Assembly: GCF_014203235.1 (NCBI RefSeq)
Contig: NZ_JACHIN010000003.1
Span: 301,590-365,589, forward strand
Reading direction: 5' to 3'
From: Nonomuraea endophytica
GTDB taxonomy: Bacteria > Actinomycetota > Actinomycetes > Streptosporangiales > Streptosporangiaceae
Length of the DNA: 64,000 nucleotides
Of the stretch, positions 51,576-60,060 are shown in pieces. The translations under genes were made by a program, and so were the position numbers. The stretch's first letter is position 1. The number at the start of each line of letters is the position of its first letter. The notes beneath the pieces were generated by a model. The model was not told where the DNA came from, ran no database searches, and saw nothing but the letters and a program-made list of their open reading frames with translations.

Positions 51576-52451
51576 GTGCCGAAGCAGTATCGCAAGCGTG
51601 GCAAGAACGCCCTCGACGCCGATGACATCGAGTGGCTTGAGAACAATTACCGCGACGAAGCCGCCGAAGACGGGCCGCCCGCGGGGGATCGCTGGTCCAC
51701 CTGGGATCTCAGTGTGCCGACCGAGCGTGGGCCGCGGCCGTACCCCGGATGGCTGGTCACCGAGCTGGCCGCGGTCGACACCGAGCTGGGCGTGCTCAAG
51801 ACCGGCAAGGAAGCCGACGTGCACCTCATCTCGCGCGGCGTGCCCGGCACCGACCGGCAGTGTTTGCTGGCCGCCAAGCGCTACCGCTCGGGCGAGCACC
51901 GGCTCTTCCACCGCGACGCGGGCTACCTGGAGGGGCGCCGCATGCGCGACAGCCGCATGTCGCGGGCCATGGCGGGGCGCACGGCGTTCGGCAAGCAGGT
52001 GATCGCCGGGCAGTGGGCGGGCGCGGAGTTCGCGGCGCTGACCCGGCTGTTCGAGCTGGGGCTGCCGGTTCCCTACCCGGTTCAGATCGTGGGGACGGAG
52101 GTGCTGGAGGAGTTCATCGGCACGCCCGACGGCTACGCGGCGCCGCGCCTGGCCAACGTCTCGGACGACCTGCCCGGCCTCTGGGAGCAGCTCGTCGACG
52201 CGATGGTACGGCTGGCGCACGAAGGCCTGGCCCACGGTGACCTGTCGCCGTACAACATCCTGGTCCACGAGGGCCGCCTGGTCATCATCGACCTGCCCCA
52301 GATCGTGGACGTGATCTCCCACCCGGCCGGGCCCGAGTTCCTGGACCGGGACGCCCGCAACGTGGCCACCTGGTTCGCCGGAAAGGGCCTGCCCCAGGCC
52401 GACCCCGACGGGCTGGCCGCCCTCCTGCGCGCGGAGGCCCGGGTGAACTGA
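51576..52451 (+). CDS. RIO-type protein kinase
   Basis: A 291-residue atypical kinase. Nucleotide-binding features are the GKEADVHL loop and the catalytic lysine in LLAAKRYRSG; the catalytic loop is LAHGDLSPYNIL and the metal-binding IIDLPQIVD. This is the RIO1-like bacterial type, with the characteristic lack of an activation loop. Bacterial roles are unclear, although archaeal and eukaryotic relatives act in ribosome maturation. GTG start with GGAG about 11 nt upstream. The small ORF at 51468 lies between it and its promoter. Confidence 0.9.
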   Translation: MPKQYRKRGKNALDADDIEWLENNYRDEAAEDGPPAGDRWSTWDLSVPTERGPRPYPGWLVTELAAVDTELGVLKTGKEADVHLISRGVPGTDRQCLLAAKRYRSGEHRLFHRDAGYLEGRRMRDSRMSRAMAGRTAFGKQVIAGQWAGAEFAALTRLFELGLPVPYPVQIVGTEVLEEFIGTPDGYAAPRLANVSDDLPGLWEQLVDAMVRLAHEGLAHGDLSPYNILVHEGRLVIIDLPQIVDVISHPAGPEFLDRDARNVATWFAGKGLPQADPDGLAALLRAEARVN

Positions 52452-52459
52452 ACGGGCAC

Positions 52460-53083
52460 TCAGTGGGAGGCGGTGCCCATGACGTGGAACGCCCACGGCG
52501 TGCGCCCGCCGGGGAACAGGAACCGGTCCAGCCGCCCCAGCCGCAACCCGGCGCGCTCCACGCCCGCGACCGTGTCCCGCCCACAGTGGCAGCCGCCGAG
52601 CAGGTGCGGGCCCACGGTCGCGTCGATGACCCGCTGGGCCCGCCGGATCCCGGCGGTGTCGGCGCGTACGTGCTCCAGGAACCGGAACTGACCGCCGGGC
52701 GCCAGCACGCGGCGCACCTCGCGCAGCGCCGCGGCCTGGTCGCGCACCGAGCACAACACCAGGCACGACAGCACGCCGTCGAACTCCCCGTCGCCCACGG
52801 GCAGCCGCTCGGCCGGCCCGTCGACGACCTCGACGGGCACCGGCGCCTCCTTGGCGGCCTGCCGGGCGGCCGCGCGCAGGCGGGGTTCGGGTTCGACGGC
52901 GAGCACCTGGGTGACCTCGCGCGGGTAGTGGCGGAAGTTCATGCCGTTGCCCGCGCCGATCTCCAGCACGCGGCCGTGGAGCGGGGCGAGCAGCGCCTGG
53001 CGTTTCTCGCGCATGCCGCCGCGCTCCATGGCGTGGCTCAGCCGGATGTAGAAGCGGGCGAAGATCGGGTGCTTGACGTCCAC
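52460..53083 (-). CDS. Class I SAM-dependent methyltransferase
   Basis: A 207-residue Rossmann-fold methyltransferase with motif I VLEIGAGNGMNFRHYP and motif post-I LAVEPEP, followed by FDGVLSCLVLCSV and LAPGGQFRFLEHV, of the METTL7/UbiE-like type 11 group. The start is GTG at 53083, with GGAGGG immediately upstream. It lies 7 bp after the MauE-like gene on the same strand and is probably co-transcribed. The substrate is unknown. Confidence 0.85.
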   Translation of the reverse strand: MDVKHPIFARFYIRLSHAMERGGMREKRQALLAPLHGRVLEIGAGNGMNFRHYPREVTQVLAVEPEPRLRAAARQAAKEAPVPVEVVDGPAERLPVGDGEFDGVLSCLVLCSVRDQAAALREVRRVLAPGGQFRFLEHVRADTAGIRRAQRVIDATVGPHLLGGCHCGRDTVAGVERAGLRLGRLDRFLFPGGRTPWAFHVMGTASH

Positions 53084-53090
53084 CCCTCCA

Positions 53091-53876
53091 TCACATCACC
53101 CGGAGGGCGGGTTCTTCGACGAGGGCGACGCGCACGTCCGCGGGGGCGCCGCCGTACAGGGGGATGGAGAAGACGGCGGTACGGCCCCGCGCCGCATAAC
53201 TCGCATACCGCAGCCCGTCCTCATCCCAGAAGTCCTGGATGTCCGAGGACAGGTGGGCGGCGGCCGTGCAATAGGCGGGGCTGCGGTAAAGCAGTCGTAG
53301 CGACGTCTCCAGCGGGATCAGTTCCGGCTCGCGGACGGCCAGCGGACGCGTCAGCCGTACCAGAAGCTGCCGTGACGGCGTCAGCCAGTGACGGTCGAGC
53401 TCGGGCGAGAGGGCCAGCAGGGCGAGGACCTCGGCGGCGGCGATCACGACCGCGAGCGGCTCGATCGGGTACGGCCCGGCCGTCACCGCCAGCACGCTCA
53501 AGGCCAGCAGCAGCCCGGCGCGGGCGAACGAACGCCACTCGACCGGCCGGCCGTGGGCGCCCAGGCAGCCGCAGGACGAATCGGGTACGGCCCGCGCGGA
53601 GTAGGCCAGGTAGGCGAGGAAGCCGGTGGACAGGACGGCGGCGGCCGTACCGTCCCAGGGGGAGGACGGCGGCGCGAGCAGGACGCCCGCCACCGCGAGC
53701 TCGGCCACCGCCACCAGACGGAGCAGAGGGACCGCGCGCGCCGGGCCGAACAACCGGGCCAGCGCCGTCCGCCCGGCCTGCGACCGCATCCGGCGGCTGA
53801 GCAGTTTCATCAGGGCCGCCCAGAGCAGGAAGGCGGCGATCACGTAAGGCTGCAGCGCGGCGATCCCTTGCATCAC
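53091..53876 (-). CDS. MauE-like membrane protein with a C-terminal soluble extension
   Basis: A 261-residue protein. The first about 160 residues form four or five membrane helices of the MauE/DoxX-like type and contain the redox motif SSCGCLGAHGRP, shared with MauE, which promotes disulfide formation in the methylamine dehydrogenase small subunit. The C-terminal 100 residues (LTRPLAVREPELIPLET...) are soluble and of unknown fold. It is downstream of a cysteine-rich protein gene that resembles MauA, which makes a disulfide-related role likely. Confidence 0.8.
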   Translation of the reverse strand: MMQGIAALQPYVIAAFLLWAALMKLLSRRMRSQAGRTALARLFGPARAVPLLRLVAVAELAVAGVLLAPPSSPWDGTAAAVLSTGFLAYLAYSARAVPDSSCGCLGAHGRPVEWRSFARAGLLLALSVLAVTAGPYPIEPLAVVIAAAEVLALLALSPELDRHWLTPSRQLLVRLTRPLAVREPELIPLETSLRLLYRSPAYCTAAAHLSSDIQDFWDEDGLRYASYAARGRTAVFSIPLYGGAPADVRVALVEEPALRVM

Positions 53877-53882
53877 ACGCTC

Positions 53883-54479
53883 CTAGTGCGGGGAGAAGAC
53901 GGTGGCGATGTCGACTTCGTTGGTGTCAGGCCGCCAGGCGCCCATGATCTGGACGTGCTGGCCGACGCGCAGGAGCGACAGGTCGGCCGACGGCGGCGCG
54001 TCGGAGTGGACGGCCACGGACCTGCCGGGCACGACGTGGCAGAGCACGTCCTTGCCGTTGTGGTCGAGGTGGATCTTCTCGTTGGTGATGTTCCTGACAT
54101 GGCCCTTGATGTTGACGATGTTCAGCCATACCGACTCGGCGGCGAGCATGCCGTCGGGCATGCGGACGCCTCTCGCGTAGAGGCCGTCGCCGGGCCTGGC
54201 CTGGTCGAAGCCGACCGGGCCGAGCTTCCAGAGGCTCGTCCCGTCGACGACCCTGATCTGGTGGAAGACCATGTTCGAGCCGAGCACCATCAGGGTGTTG
54301 TCCTTGATGGACCGGATGCGGCCTTCGGCGAAGTCGGGGTCGAGGACACCGGGTTCCGGCTGATCCGGAGCGGCGGCGAAGGCCGCCTCGGGGCCGAGCG
54401 AACCCATCGCGGTGGCGGCCACGACCGTGGCGCCGCTGCCCAGGAGCGCGGATTTGAGCATCTGCCTGCGTGTGGTCAT
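53883..54479 (-). CDS. Tat-signal secreted protein with OB-like beta domain
   Basis: A 198-residue protein, ATG at 54479 with GAGGGAG upstream. The twin-arginine signal TTRRQMLKSALLG is followed by AAFAAA-type cleavage. The mature part is beta-rich (GRIRSIKDNTLMVLGSNMVFHQIRV...; GQHVQIMGAWR), similar to DUF5666-like OB domains. It follows the cysteine-rich gene by 11 bp. A Tat carrier could hitchhike its partner out of the cell, which would matter because the cysteine-rich protein has no signal peptide. Confidence 0.75.
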   Translation of the reverse strand: MTTRRQMLKSALLGSGATVVAATAMGSLGPEAAFAAAPDQPEPGVLDPDFAEGRIRSIKDNTLMVLGSNMVFHQIRVVDGTSLWKLGPVGFDQARPGDGLYARGVRMPDGMLAAESVWLNIVNIKGHVRNITNEKIHLDHNGKDVLCHVVPGRSVAVHSDAPPSADLSLLRVGQHVQIMGAWRPDTNEVDIATVFSPH

Positions 54480-54490
54480 GCTCAGCTCCC

Positions 54491-54937
54491 TCAGCCGGTC
54501 GAGATCTCGCACGGGCGCAGGCCCGTGGACAGGCTGGCGATCCTGGAATACGCCGCCGGGGTGAGGTCGATCAGCCGGTTGCTGGCGCAGGTGGCGCCGC
54601 AGCAGCTGCGCTCACCGCAGAACAGGTCGGTCTGCGGGCCGCAGTCGGCGATGGTGGTGACGATGCTGCCGCCGCCGCACAGGGACGTGGTCCGGTGGCG
54701 GAACCCGCAGGTCCGGCGGGACAGGGCGTCGCCGCACCGGTCGGGACGGGTGATGTTCCAGCAGGCGTCGGAGGTGTTGGGCCAGGCGTGCTGCAGGCTC
54801 CCCGAGTTGCAGGTGCCGCAGGCACCCTTGCCGGTGGAACTGCAGGGTCCCCAGGCGTTCCCGCAACAGAACCAGGAGACTTCGCCTTGGACCGGGCCGA
54901 GTAAGTCGATGGGGTCAGTGGGCGTGCTGCGCACCAT
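54491..54937 (-). CDS. Cysteine-rich protein resembling methylamine dehydrogenase light chain (MauA)
   Basis: A 148-residue protein with 15 cysteines, ATG at 54937 behind AAGGAGGA. The pattern C-x3-W-x2-C-S-x2-G-x3-C-x2-C-x2-GSL is like that of MauA (CDYWRHCS...C-D-C-x-GGSL). Tryptophans lie at 22, 29, 52 and 60, but the position of the second tryptophan-tryptophylquinone residue of MauA appears to be a phenylalanine (F106). So a redox cofactor cannot be assumed. No signal peptide is visible. It heads an operon with Tat-signal, MauE-like and methyltransferase genes. No MauB (large subunit) or MauG is in the window. Confidence 0.75.
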   Translation of the reverse strand: MVRSTPTDPIDLLGPVQGEVSWFCCGNAWGPCSSTGKGACGTCNSGSLQHAWPNTSDACWNITRPDRCGDALSRRTCGFRHRTTSLCGGGSIVTTIADCGPQTDLFCGERSCCGATCASNRLIDLTPAAYSRIASLSTGLRPCEISTG

Positions 54938-54986
54938 GCGCGTCCTCCTTGGGGGGTGGATGGGGGAGGCGGTGCAGCGCTGCGTT

Positions 54987-55035
54987 GAAACTTTCCGACT
55001 CGATCTATCAATAGCATGTAAGGAAGTTTCGTCAA
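54987..55035 (-). promoter_or_regulatory. Promoter and inverted repeat of the cysteine-rich/MauE-like operon
   Basis: On the reverse strand TTGACG (55035-55030) and TATTGA (55013-55008) are 16 nt apart, a good primary-sigma promoter. GGAAGTTTC (55022-55030) and GAAACTTTCC (54987-54996) flank the -10 region as an inverted repeat (one base insertion in the second half), and so are a plausible operator. The Uma2 terminator lies just upstream. Confidence 0.65.
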
Positions 55036-55040
55036 CGCCC

Positions 55041-55072
55041 AAAAATACGGCGGCCCCGATGGGGACCGCCGT
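55041..55072 (-). terminator. Rho-independent terminator of the Uma2 gene
   Basis: On the reverse strand ACGGCGG (55072-55066) and CCGCCGT pair with GGGG/CCCC and one bulged base around a 3-nt loop; five T residues follow. It ends the transcript coming from 55083. Confidence 0.85.
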
Positions 55073-55082
55073 GAGGTGTGCT

Positions 55083-55667
55083 TCAGATGAGCTTGGTGTA
55101 GTCGAGATCGATCTCGACGTCGAAGCCGATGTTGGTGCTCAGCTTGCCGCGATGGATGCCGGTGGGGACATAGGCCTTCACGGCCGGTTCCAGCTCGAAG
55201 GTGTAGGCGATCGCTGCGCCGTCTTCCTCTTCGACGCGCCAGAAGAACCTGATTCCGGCGTCGGCGTATTTGCTCGGCTTGGTGGTCCGGTCCCGCTCCT
55301 CGGACTCCTTGGAGACGACCTCCACGATCAGCAGGACCTCTTCGGGCGAGTAGGACGTCCGCTGCGGCTGCAATGCGGCCGCTCGCGACACCACCATGAC
55401 GTCGGCCTCGGGGCGTTGCCGCTTGCCCAGTGTCACGGTCATCTCGCGTGCCACTGCCAGGTGGTGCGGCGGTCTGATGCCCGAGGCTCGGTCGATCAAA
55501 AGGTTGACCACGTAGGCGTGGAAGTTGGTCTGCGGCGACATCATGTGGAGTGACCCATCGATCAGCTCGACGTGCTTGGGCGCGTCGGGAGGGAGATGAT
55601 CGAGCATGTCGGCGGTCCAGCCGTCCCGGGGTCCTGGGTAGAACCATTCGGGGAGTGCGGTGGTCAC
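55083..55667 (-). CDS. Uma2-family (DUF820) PD-(D/E)XK-type nuclease-like protein
   Basis: A 194-residue protein, GTG start with GAGGAGG 7 nt upstream. The fold signatures are VELIDGSLHMMSPQTNFHAYVV, RPEADVMVVS and the C-terminal LIVEVVSKESEERDRTTKPSKYADAGIRFFWRV, in which the acidic and lysine residues (D in EADVMVV, E and K in VEVVSKES) correspond to the predicted nuclease site. This family is common in actinomycetes; function is not established. Confidence 0.9.
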   Translation of the reverse strand: MTTALPEWFYPGPRDGWTADMLDHLPPDAPKHVELIDGSLHMMSPQTNFHAYVVNLLIDRASGIRPPHHLAVAREMTVTLGKRQRPEADVMVVSRAAALQPQRTSYSPEEVLLIVEVVSKESEERDRTTKPSKYADAGIRFFWRVEEEDGAAIAYTFELEPAVKAYVPTGIHRGKLSTNIGFDVEIDLDYTKLI

Positions 55668-55724
55668 GGCCCACCTCCTCTGGAGCGTTTACGCGACGCA
55701 ATCATGATGTCACACAGCGTTGGT

Positions 55725-56354
55725 TCAGGATGGCTCTTGGCGGTTCTGGATGGTCTTGCGGTAGAGATCGTCGATCTCGTCCAGGGGATCGCTGAAGGGG
55801 GCCGGGCGGCGGGCCTCGATCTCCAGGTCGGTGCGGGAGGAGAGGTCGTCGATGCCGCCCGAGGCGTGTTGCACCTGTGTGCGCATGAGGTCGGCGCGGA
55901 TGCGGGCGCACATGGCCGTGAGCTTGGCCTGGTGTTCGCGCAGGCGTTCGGCGGTGACGTGGTCGACGACCGAGGAGATGCGCAACTGCTGGGCGTAGAT
56001 GCCCAGCTGCTGGTCCTGGACCTCGGCCTGCTTGGCCAGCTCGGCCATCAGGTGGGGCAGGTCGCCCAGGCCCCAGCCCGACGCGTGGGCCTGGTCGATC
56101 GCCTGGCGGGTCAGCCCGACCTCACGGCGCAGGTCGAGGCGCAGGCGCTCGATCTCGGCCGCCTCGCCGGTGCCCATCGCGTTGACGTGGGCGCTGAGCC
56201 GGGTCGTCGCCTTCTTGGCGGATTTGGCCGCCTTCTTGCCCAGCTTGACCATGAAAAAGATCGCCACCCCGCCGAGCACCAGGAACAGCAGGAAAACGAC
56301 CAGCAGAATCGCGAAGATCGTTTCGATCGGAGGCACCTCCCGTGCACTGAGCAT
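55725..56354 (-). CDS. Membrane-anchored coiled-coil protein
   Basis: A 209-residue protein with one N-terminal membrane helix (about residues 13-35, IFAILLVVFLLFLVLGGVAIFFMV) and a lysine-rich inner-face segment, followed by mostly helical, coiled-coil-like sequence (EIERLRLDLRREVGLTRQAIDQA; AKQAEVQDQQLGIYAQQLRIS). The acidic C-terminus includes DPLDEIDDLYRK. Function unknown. The start ATG at 56354 lacks a good site; GTG seven codons in is an alternative. Confidence 0.65.
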   Translation of the reverse strand: MLSAREVPPIETIFAILLVVFLLFLVLGGVAIFFMVKLGKKAAKSAKKATTRLSAHVNAMGTGEAAEIERLRLDLRREVGLTRQAIDQAHASGWGLGDLPHLMAELAKQAEVQDQQLGIYAQQLRISSVVDHVTAERLREHQAKLTAMCARIRADLMRTQVQHASGGIDDLSSRTDLEIEARRPAPFSDPLDEIDDLYRKTIQNRQEPS

Positions 56355-56555
56355 AGTCCGCCGAATCGGCCGGCATGAGGCTCAGCCAGATCGCGTTCCG
56401 CTGCGTTCTTATCGCTGTGACCAACGCCGGACGGGGCTCGGGTAGTTCCATCCGGAGCGGATTCGGCACAGGACAGAAAACCGAGCAAGCTCTTGATTGT
56501 GTCAGGGGCCTGTGGTTCAGTGCGTCCATTGTCCGGGCCTCTGGAGGAGCCGCGC

Positions 56556-57356
56556 ATGCTCGACGGGAAGGTCGTCGTCGTCACCGGGGGAGCGCGCGGC
56601 ATGGGCGCCGCCACCGCCCGTCGCTGCGCAGCCGCGGGCGCGAGCGTGGTCGTCACGGACGTTCTCGCCGAGGAGGGTACGGCTACCGCCAAGGAAATCG
56701 GCGGCCGATTCCTGCCCCACGACGTCACCAGCGAGGCCGACTGGGCCCGAGTCGTGGACGAGACCGGCCCCTTCCACGGCCTGGTGAACAACGCCGGGGT
56801 CGTCTCCTCCCAGCCGATCGAGCAGACGGCGCTGGACGACTTCGAGCGGGTGCTGAAGGTCAACCTGACCGGGGTCTTCCTCGGCCTGCGCGCCGCCGTC
56901 GGACCCATCCGGGCGGCGGGCGGCGGCGCCATCGTCAACCTGTCGTCGGTGGCGGGACTGTTCGCGCTACCCGGCACCTCCGGCTACGGCGCCTCCAAGT
57001 GGGGCGTGCGCGGGCTGACCAAGATCGCGGCGCTGGAGTTCGCGGCTGCCCGGATCCGGGTCAACTCCGTGCATCCCGGGATGATCGTCACGCCGATGAC
57101 CGAGCAGTTCGGGGCCACGCTGGAGGACGGCGCGTTCCCGCTGGCGGCCAGCGGGCGGTGGGGCGCGCCCGAGGAGGTGGCCGAGGCCATCACATTCCTG
57201 CTGTCGGACGCGGCCTCCTACATCACCGGCGCCGAACTCGCCGTGGACGGCGGCTGGACCGCCGGAGAGGTCGCCCTCCTCGCCGGGCCCCCCATCCCCA
57301 CACCACCCACCGCACCCCCACCCCCGCCGACGTCCACGACATCGCCGGCGGCCTGA
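56556..57356 (+). CDS. SDR-family short-chain dehydrogenase
   Basis: A 266-residue Rossmann-fold oxidoreductase, ATG at 56556 with GGAGGAG upstream. The NAD(P)-binding TGGARGMG is at residues 10-17, NNAG at 78-81, the catalytic Ser in NLSSVAG, and Tyr144/Lys148 in GYGASKWGV. The body resembles 3-alpha/20-beta-hydroxysteroid dehydrogenases, but the substrate is unknown. The final 20 residues are Pro/Thr/Ala-rich and extend beyond the family's usual C-terminus. It may be coordinated with the esterases downstream. Confidence 0.9.
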   Translation: MLDGKVVVVTGGARGMGAATARRCAAAGASVVVTDVLAEEGTATAKEIGGRFLPHDVTSEADWARVVDETGPFHGLVNNAGVVSSQPIEQTALDDFERVLKVNLTGVFLGLRAAVGPIRAAGGGAIVNLSSVAGLFALPGTSGYGASKWGVRGLTKIAALEFAAARIRVNSVHPGMIVTPMTEQFGATLEDGAFPLAASGRWGAPEEVAEAITFLLSDAASYITGAELAVDGGWTAGEVALLAGPPIPTPPTAPPPPPTSTTSPAA

Positions 57357-57585
57357 TGTGGGTGAAGGGCTGCGTGGTCGCGGGTTCCGAAGGGGCTGAC
57401 GTGGTGAAGGGCCCGCCTCCGTGATCGTCCGAGGGGTCTGGCGTGGTGACGGGCGCGGTGGTGGCCCTGGTGTGGGCGGGTGCGGGCGGGGTGGTGGCTC
57501 TGGGGCGGGGCTGGTGCGGGGCCGGTTGTGGTGGTGGCCTTGAAGCGGGCTGGGATGGTTGTGGTGAGGGTTGAGGAGGTACGGC

Positions 57586-58506
57586 GTGGCCGTTGACGAG
57601 AGCACGCGGGTGGTCATCGACGTGCTGACCGATGTCTTTCCGAAGATCGGCACCGAGGTGTTCGACGCCGCCGAAGCCCGGCGCATCCTGGCCCAGGCGC
57701 CCGCGATGGCGGCGGAGCCGTACCCGGTGGGCGGGGTTGAGGATCGGATGGCGGGTGAGGTGCCCGTGCGGGTCTACTGGCCCGAGGGGGACGGGCCGCA
57801 TCCCGTGGTCGTGTACTTCCACGGCGGCGGTTTCACGCTGTGCACGCTCGACACCCACGACGGCGTCTGCCGGACGCTCTGTGCGGGTGCGCGGGCGATC
57901 GTGGTGTCGGTGGACTATCGGCTCGCGCCCGAGCATCCTTATCCGGCCGCTGTGGAGGACGCCTATGCGGCGACTGTCTGGGCCTACGAGCATGCCGCCG
58001 AGCTGGGCGGGGACGCGGGGCGGATCGCGGTGGCCGGGGACAGCGCGGGCGGGAACCTGGCCGCCGTCACCTGTCTCAAGGCGCGGGACACGGGGCTGGG
58101 GCCGCCGATCCGGTTCCAGTTGCTGGTGTATCCGGTGACCGACGCGGCGATGGACGCGCCGTCGCACGACGAGAACGGTGAGGGATATTTCCTGACCAAT
58201 GCGCATATGCGGTGGTACTGGGACAACTACCAGCCGGACCTGGCCCGCCGGGCCGAGCCGTACTGTTCGCCCATCAGGGCCGACGCGCACGGGCTGCCGC
58301 CCGCCATGGTGATCACCGCCGAGCACGACCCGCTGCGCGACGAGGGCGAGGCCTACGCCGAGAAGCTGCGCGCGGCCGGTGTCGAGGCGCGGACGATGCG
58401 GTTCGAGGGCATGTTCCACGGCTTCTTCGGCCTGGACGACTTCCTGCAGGCCGCCAAGTCGGCCTCCGAGCACGCCTGCTCGGCGCTGCGCGAAGGCCTG
58501 AGGTAG
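57586..58506 (+). CDS. HSL-family alpha/beta hydrolase (esterase)
   Basis: A 306-residue esterase; GTG start with GAGGAGG 7 nt upstream (57569-57575 region). Oxyanion motif HGGG at 79-82, YRLAPEHPYPAAVED, the nucleophile elbow GDSAGG (S153), the acid in AEHDPLRDEG and the histidine in MFHGFFG. It is the same family as the gene at 27890 but clearly separate in sequence. The next alpha/beta hydrolase gene begins 8 bp after its stop codon. Confidence 0.92.
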   Translation: MAVDESTRVVIDVLTDVFPKIGTEVFDAAEARRILAQAPAMAAEPYPVGGVEDRMAGEVPVRVYWPEGDGPHPVVVYFHGGGFTLCTLDTHDGVCRTLCAGARAIVVSVDYRLAPEHPYPAAVEDAYAATVWAYEHAAELGGDAGRIAVAGDSAGGNLAAVTCLKARDTGLGPPIRFQLLVYPVTDAAMDAPSHDENGEGYFLTNAHMRWYWDNYQPDLARRAEPYCSPIRADAHGLPPAMVITAEHDPLRDEGEAYAEKLRAAGVEARTMRFEGMFHGFFGLDDFLQAAKSASEHACSALREGLR

Positions 58507-58514
58507 GGAGGCAC

Positions 58515-59309
58515 ATGCCGTACGCGCAGGTCGCGGAGAACGTCCGGCTCTTCTACACCGACGACGGCGGCGGGGAGGCGACGCCGTTGCTCCTGGTGCA
58601 CGGCTGGGGCGCCGACTCGCACCAGTGGTCCTGGCACCTCGACGCCCTGGCCGCCGAGCGCCGCGTGATCGCCGTCGACCTGCGCGGCCACGGCTACTCC
58701 TCCGTGCCCGCCGAGGACAACACGCCCCGCCGCATGGCCGGGGACCTCGCCGCGCTGCTGGGCGCGCTCGGCGTCGCGAAGGTCGTCGCGATCGGCCACT
58801 CGATGGGCGGGCAGGTCGTCTCCATCCTCGCAGTCGAGCACCCTGACCTGGTCGAGCGGCTGGTCGCGATCGATCCGGGGTACGGCATCGCGCCCGAGGT
58901 GGCCGGGATGTTCCCCCAGACGATCGCCGCCCTGCGCTCGGAACACGCGCACGAGGCGGCCGTCGAGATCGACCGCTGGTGCACGAACCGGCGCACCCCG
59001 GCCGTCATCCGCCGCTGGCACCGGCGCCGCCTGTACGGGATGCCGCCGCACGTGCTGGCCCAGGCGTTCGAGGCGATGTTCGCGCGGGAGGACTCGATCG
59101 GCGTACGGCCCGCCTCAGACGCCTACCTGGCGCGAAGGGACTGCCCGGTGCTGTCGCTGTGGTTCGACCCGAACCAGGCGGCCTGGGAGGAAGGCCTGCT
59201 CAAGCACCCGGACTCGAAGGTCGTCGTCTGGGAGGGCGCCAGCCACCGCCTGCACGAGGAACGGCCCGACGACTTCGTCGCGCTCGTGCTCGGCTGGCTA
59301 GCCGGGTGA
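58515..59309 (+). CDS. Alpha/beta-fold hydrolase
   Basis: A 264-residue hydrolase of the epoxide-hydrolase/haloalkane-dehalogenase-like group. LLLVHGWGAD (oxyanion segment), the nucleophile elbow GHSMGGQ (S96), LGVAKVVAIG before it and the terminal histidine in GASHRLHEE are visible. A cap domain lies at about 120-190. ATG with GGGAGG upstream. It is the second gene of an esterase pair, probably co-transcribed with the SDR group. The 3' end overlaps the converging DUF4126 gene by 12 bp. Confidence 0.9.
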   Translation: MPYAQVAENVRLFYTDDGGGEATPLLLVHGWGADSHQWSWHLDALAAERRVIAVDLRGHGYSSVPAEDNTPRRMAGDLAALLGALGVAKVVAIGHSMGGQVVSILAVEHPDLVERLVAIDPGYGIAPEVAGMFPQTIAALRSEHAHEAAVEIDRWCTNRRTPAVIRRWHRRRLYGMPPHVLAQAFEAMFAREDSIGVRPASDAYLARRDCPVLSLWFDPNQAAWEEGLLKHPDSKVVVWEGASHRLHEERPDDFVALVLGWLAG

Positions 59310-59885
59310 GCGGTCGCGGCGGCGGCGCCGTACCTTTCTGATCACCCACCACGCGAGCAACGCCAGCCCGATGAGCAGGACGATCACCAGCAGCGGGATG
59401 AAGATCGCCACGAGGCTCACGCCGAGCGAGCCCGCGTCCTCGACCGTGCTCATCACGGGCGCGCCGACCCCGCCGGTGCCGACGTTGACGACCGGGCGGG
59501 CCGTGGCTTTCAGCGTGTGTACGGCCAGCGCCACCAGGATGCCGAGCACCCAGCTGAGCCACGGGTTCTCGGTGAGCCAGGTGGAGTTGTCGAGCTCGGC
59601 CGCGGCCGAGGTGGCGCTGAACACCACGCCGCCCGAGGCCGGACGGACCGCCGTCTGGATCATGTCGTTGATGCTGTCCACAGCCGGGATCTTGTCGAGC
59701 ACCACCTCGGCCAGCAGCAGCACGGCGATCACCGCCAGCACGCCCCAGTTCGACAGCCACGCGTAGCCGTCGGGCAGCTTCACGCGGTCGGTGAAGTTGG
59801 CCAGCACCCCTACCACGAGCAGCGGGATGTAGGCGTTGAGCCCGGCGGCCGTCGACAGACCCAGGCCGGTGAGCGTGGCGAACAT
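59298..59885 (-). CDS. DUF4126 membrane protein
   Basis: A 195-residue protein with about four membrane segments. The start MFATLTGLGLSTAAGLNAYIPLLVVGVLA and the DKIPAVDSINDMIQTAVRPASGGVVF segment are typical of DUF4126. The last segment is followed by a highly basic tail (RKVRRRRRDR). Function unknown. Confidence 0.88.
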   Translation of the reverse strand: MFATLTGLGLSTAAGLNAYIPLLVVGVLANFTDRVKLPDGYAWLSNWGVLAVIAVLLLAEVVLDKIPAVDSINDMIQTAVRPASGGVVFSATSAAAELDNSTWLTENPWLSWVLGILVALAVHTLKATARPVVNVGTGGVGAPVMSTVEDAGSLGVSLVAIFIPLLVIVLLIGLALLAWWVIRKVRRRRRDRSPG

Positions 59886-60060
59886 GACACCAACCTAGCC
59901 CGCCCGCCCCCAACCTCAGGTCACCTCGGCCACGCCCCGGTGCATCCGCAGGTCGATCAGGGGTTCCGGCTCCTCGGCGAGGCGGGCGTCGCCGGACAGG
60001 GCGTGCCCGGCGATAGAGGAGATCACCAGCAGGCTGCCGGGTGCCGAGGTCGTCGGGCTG

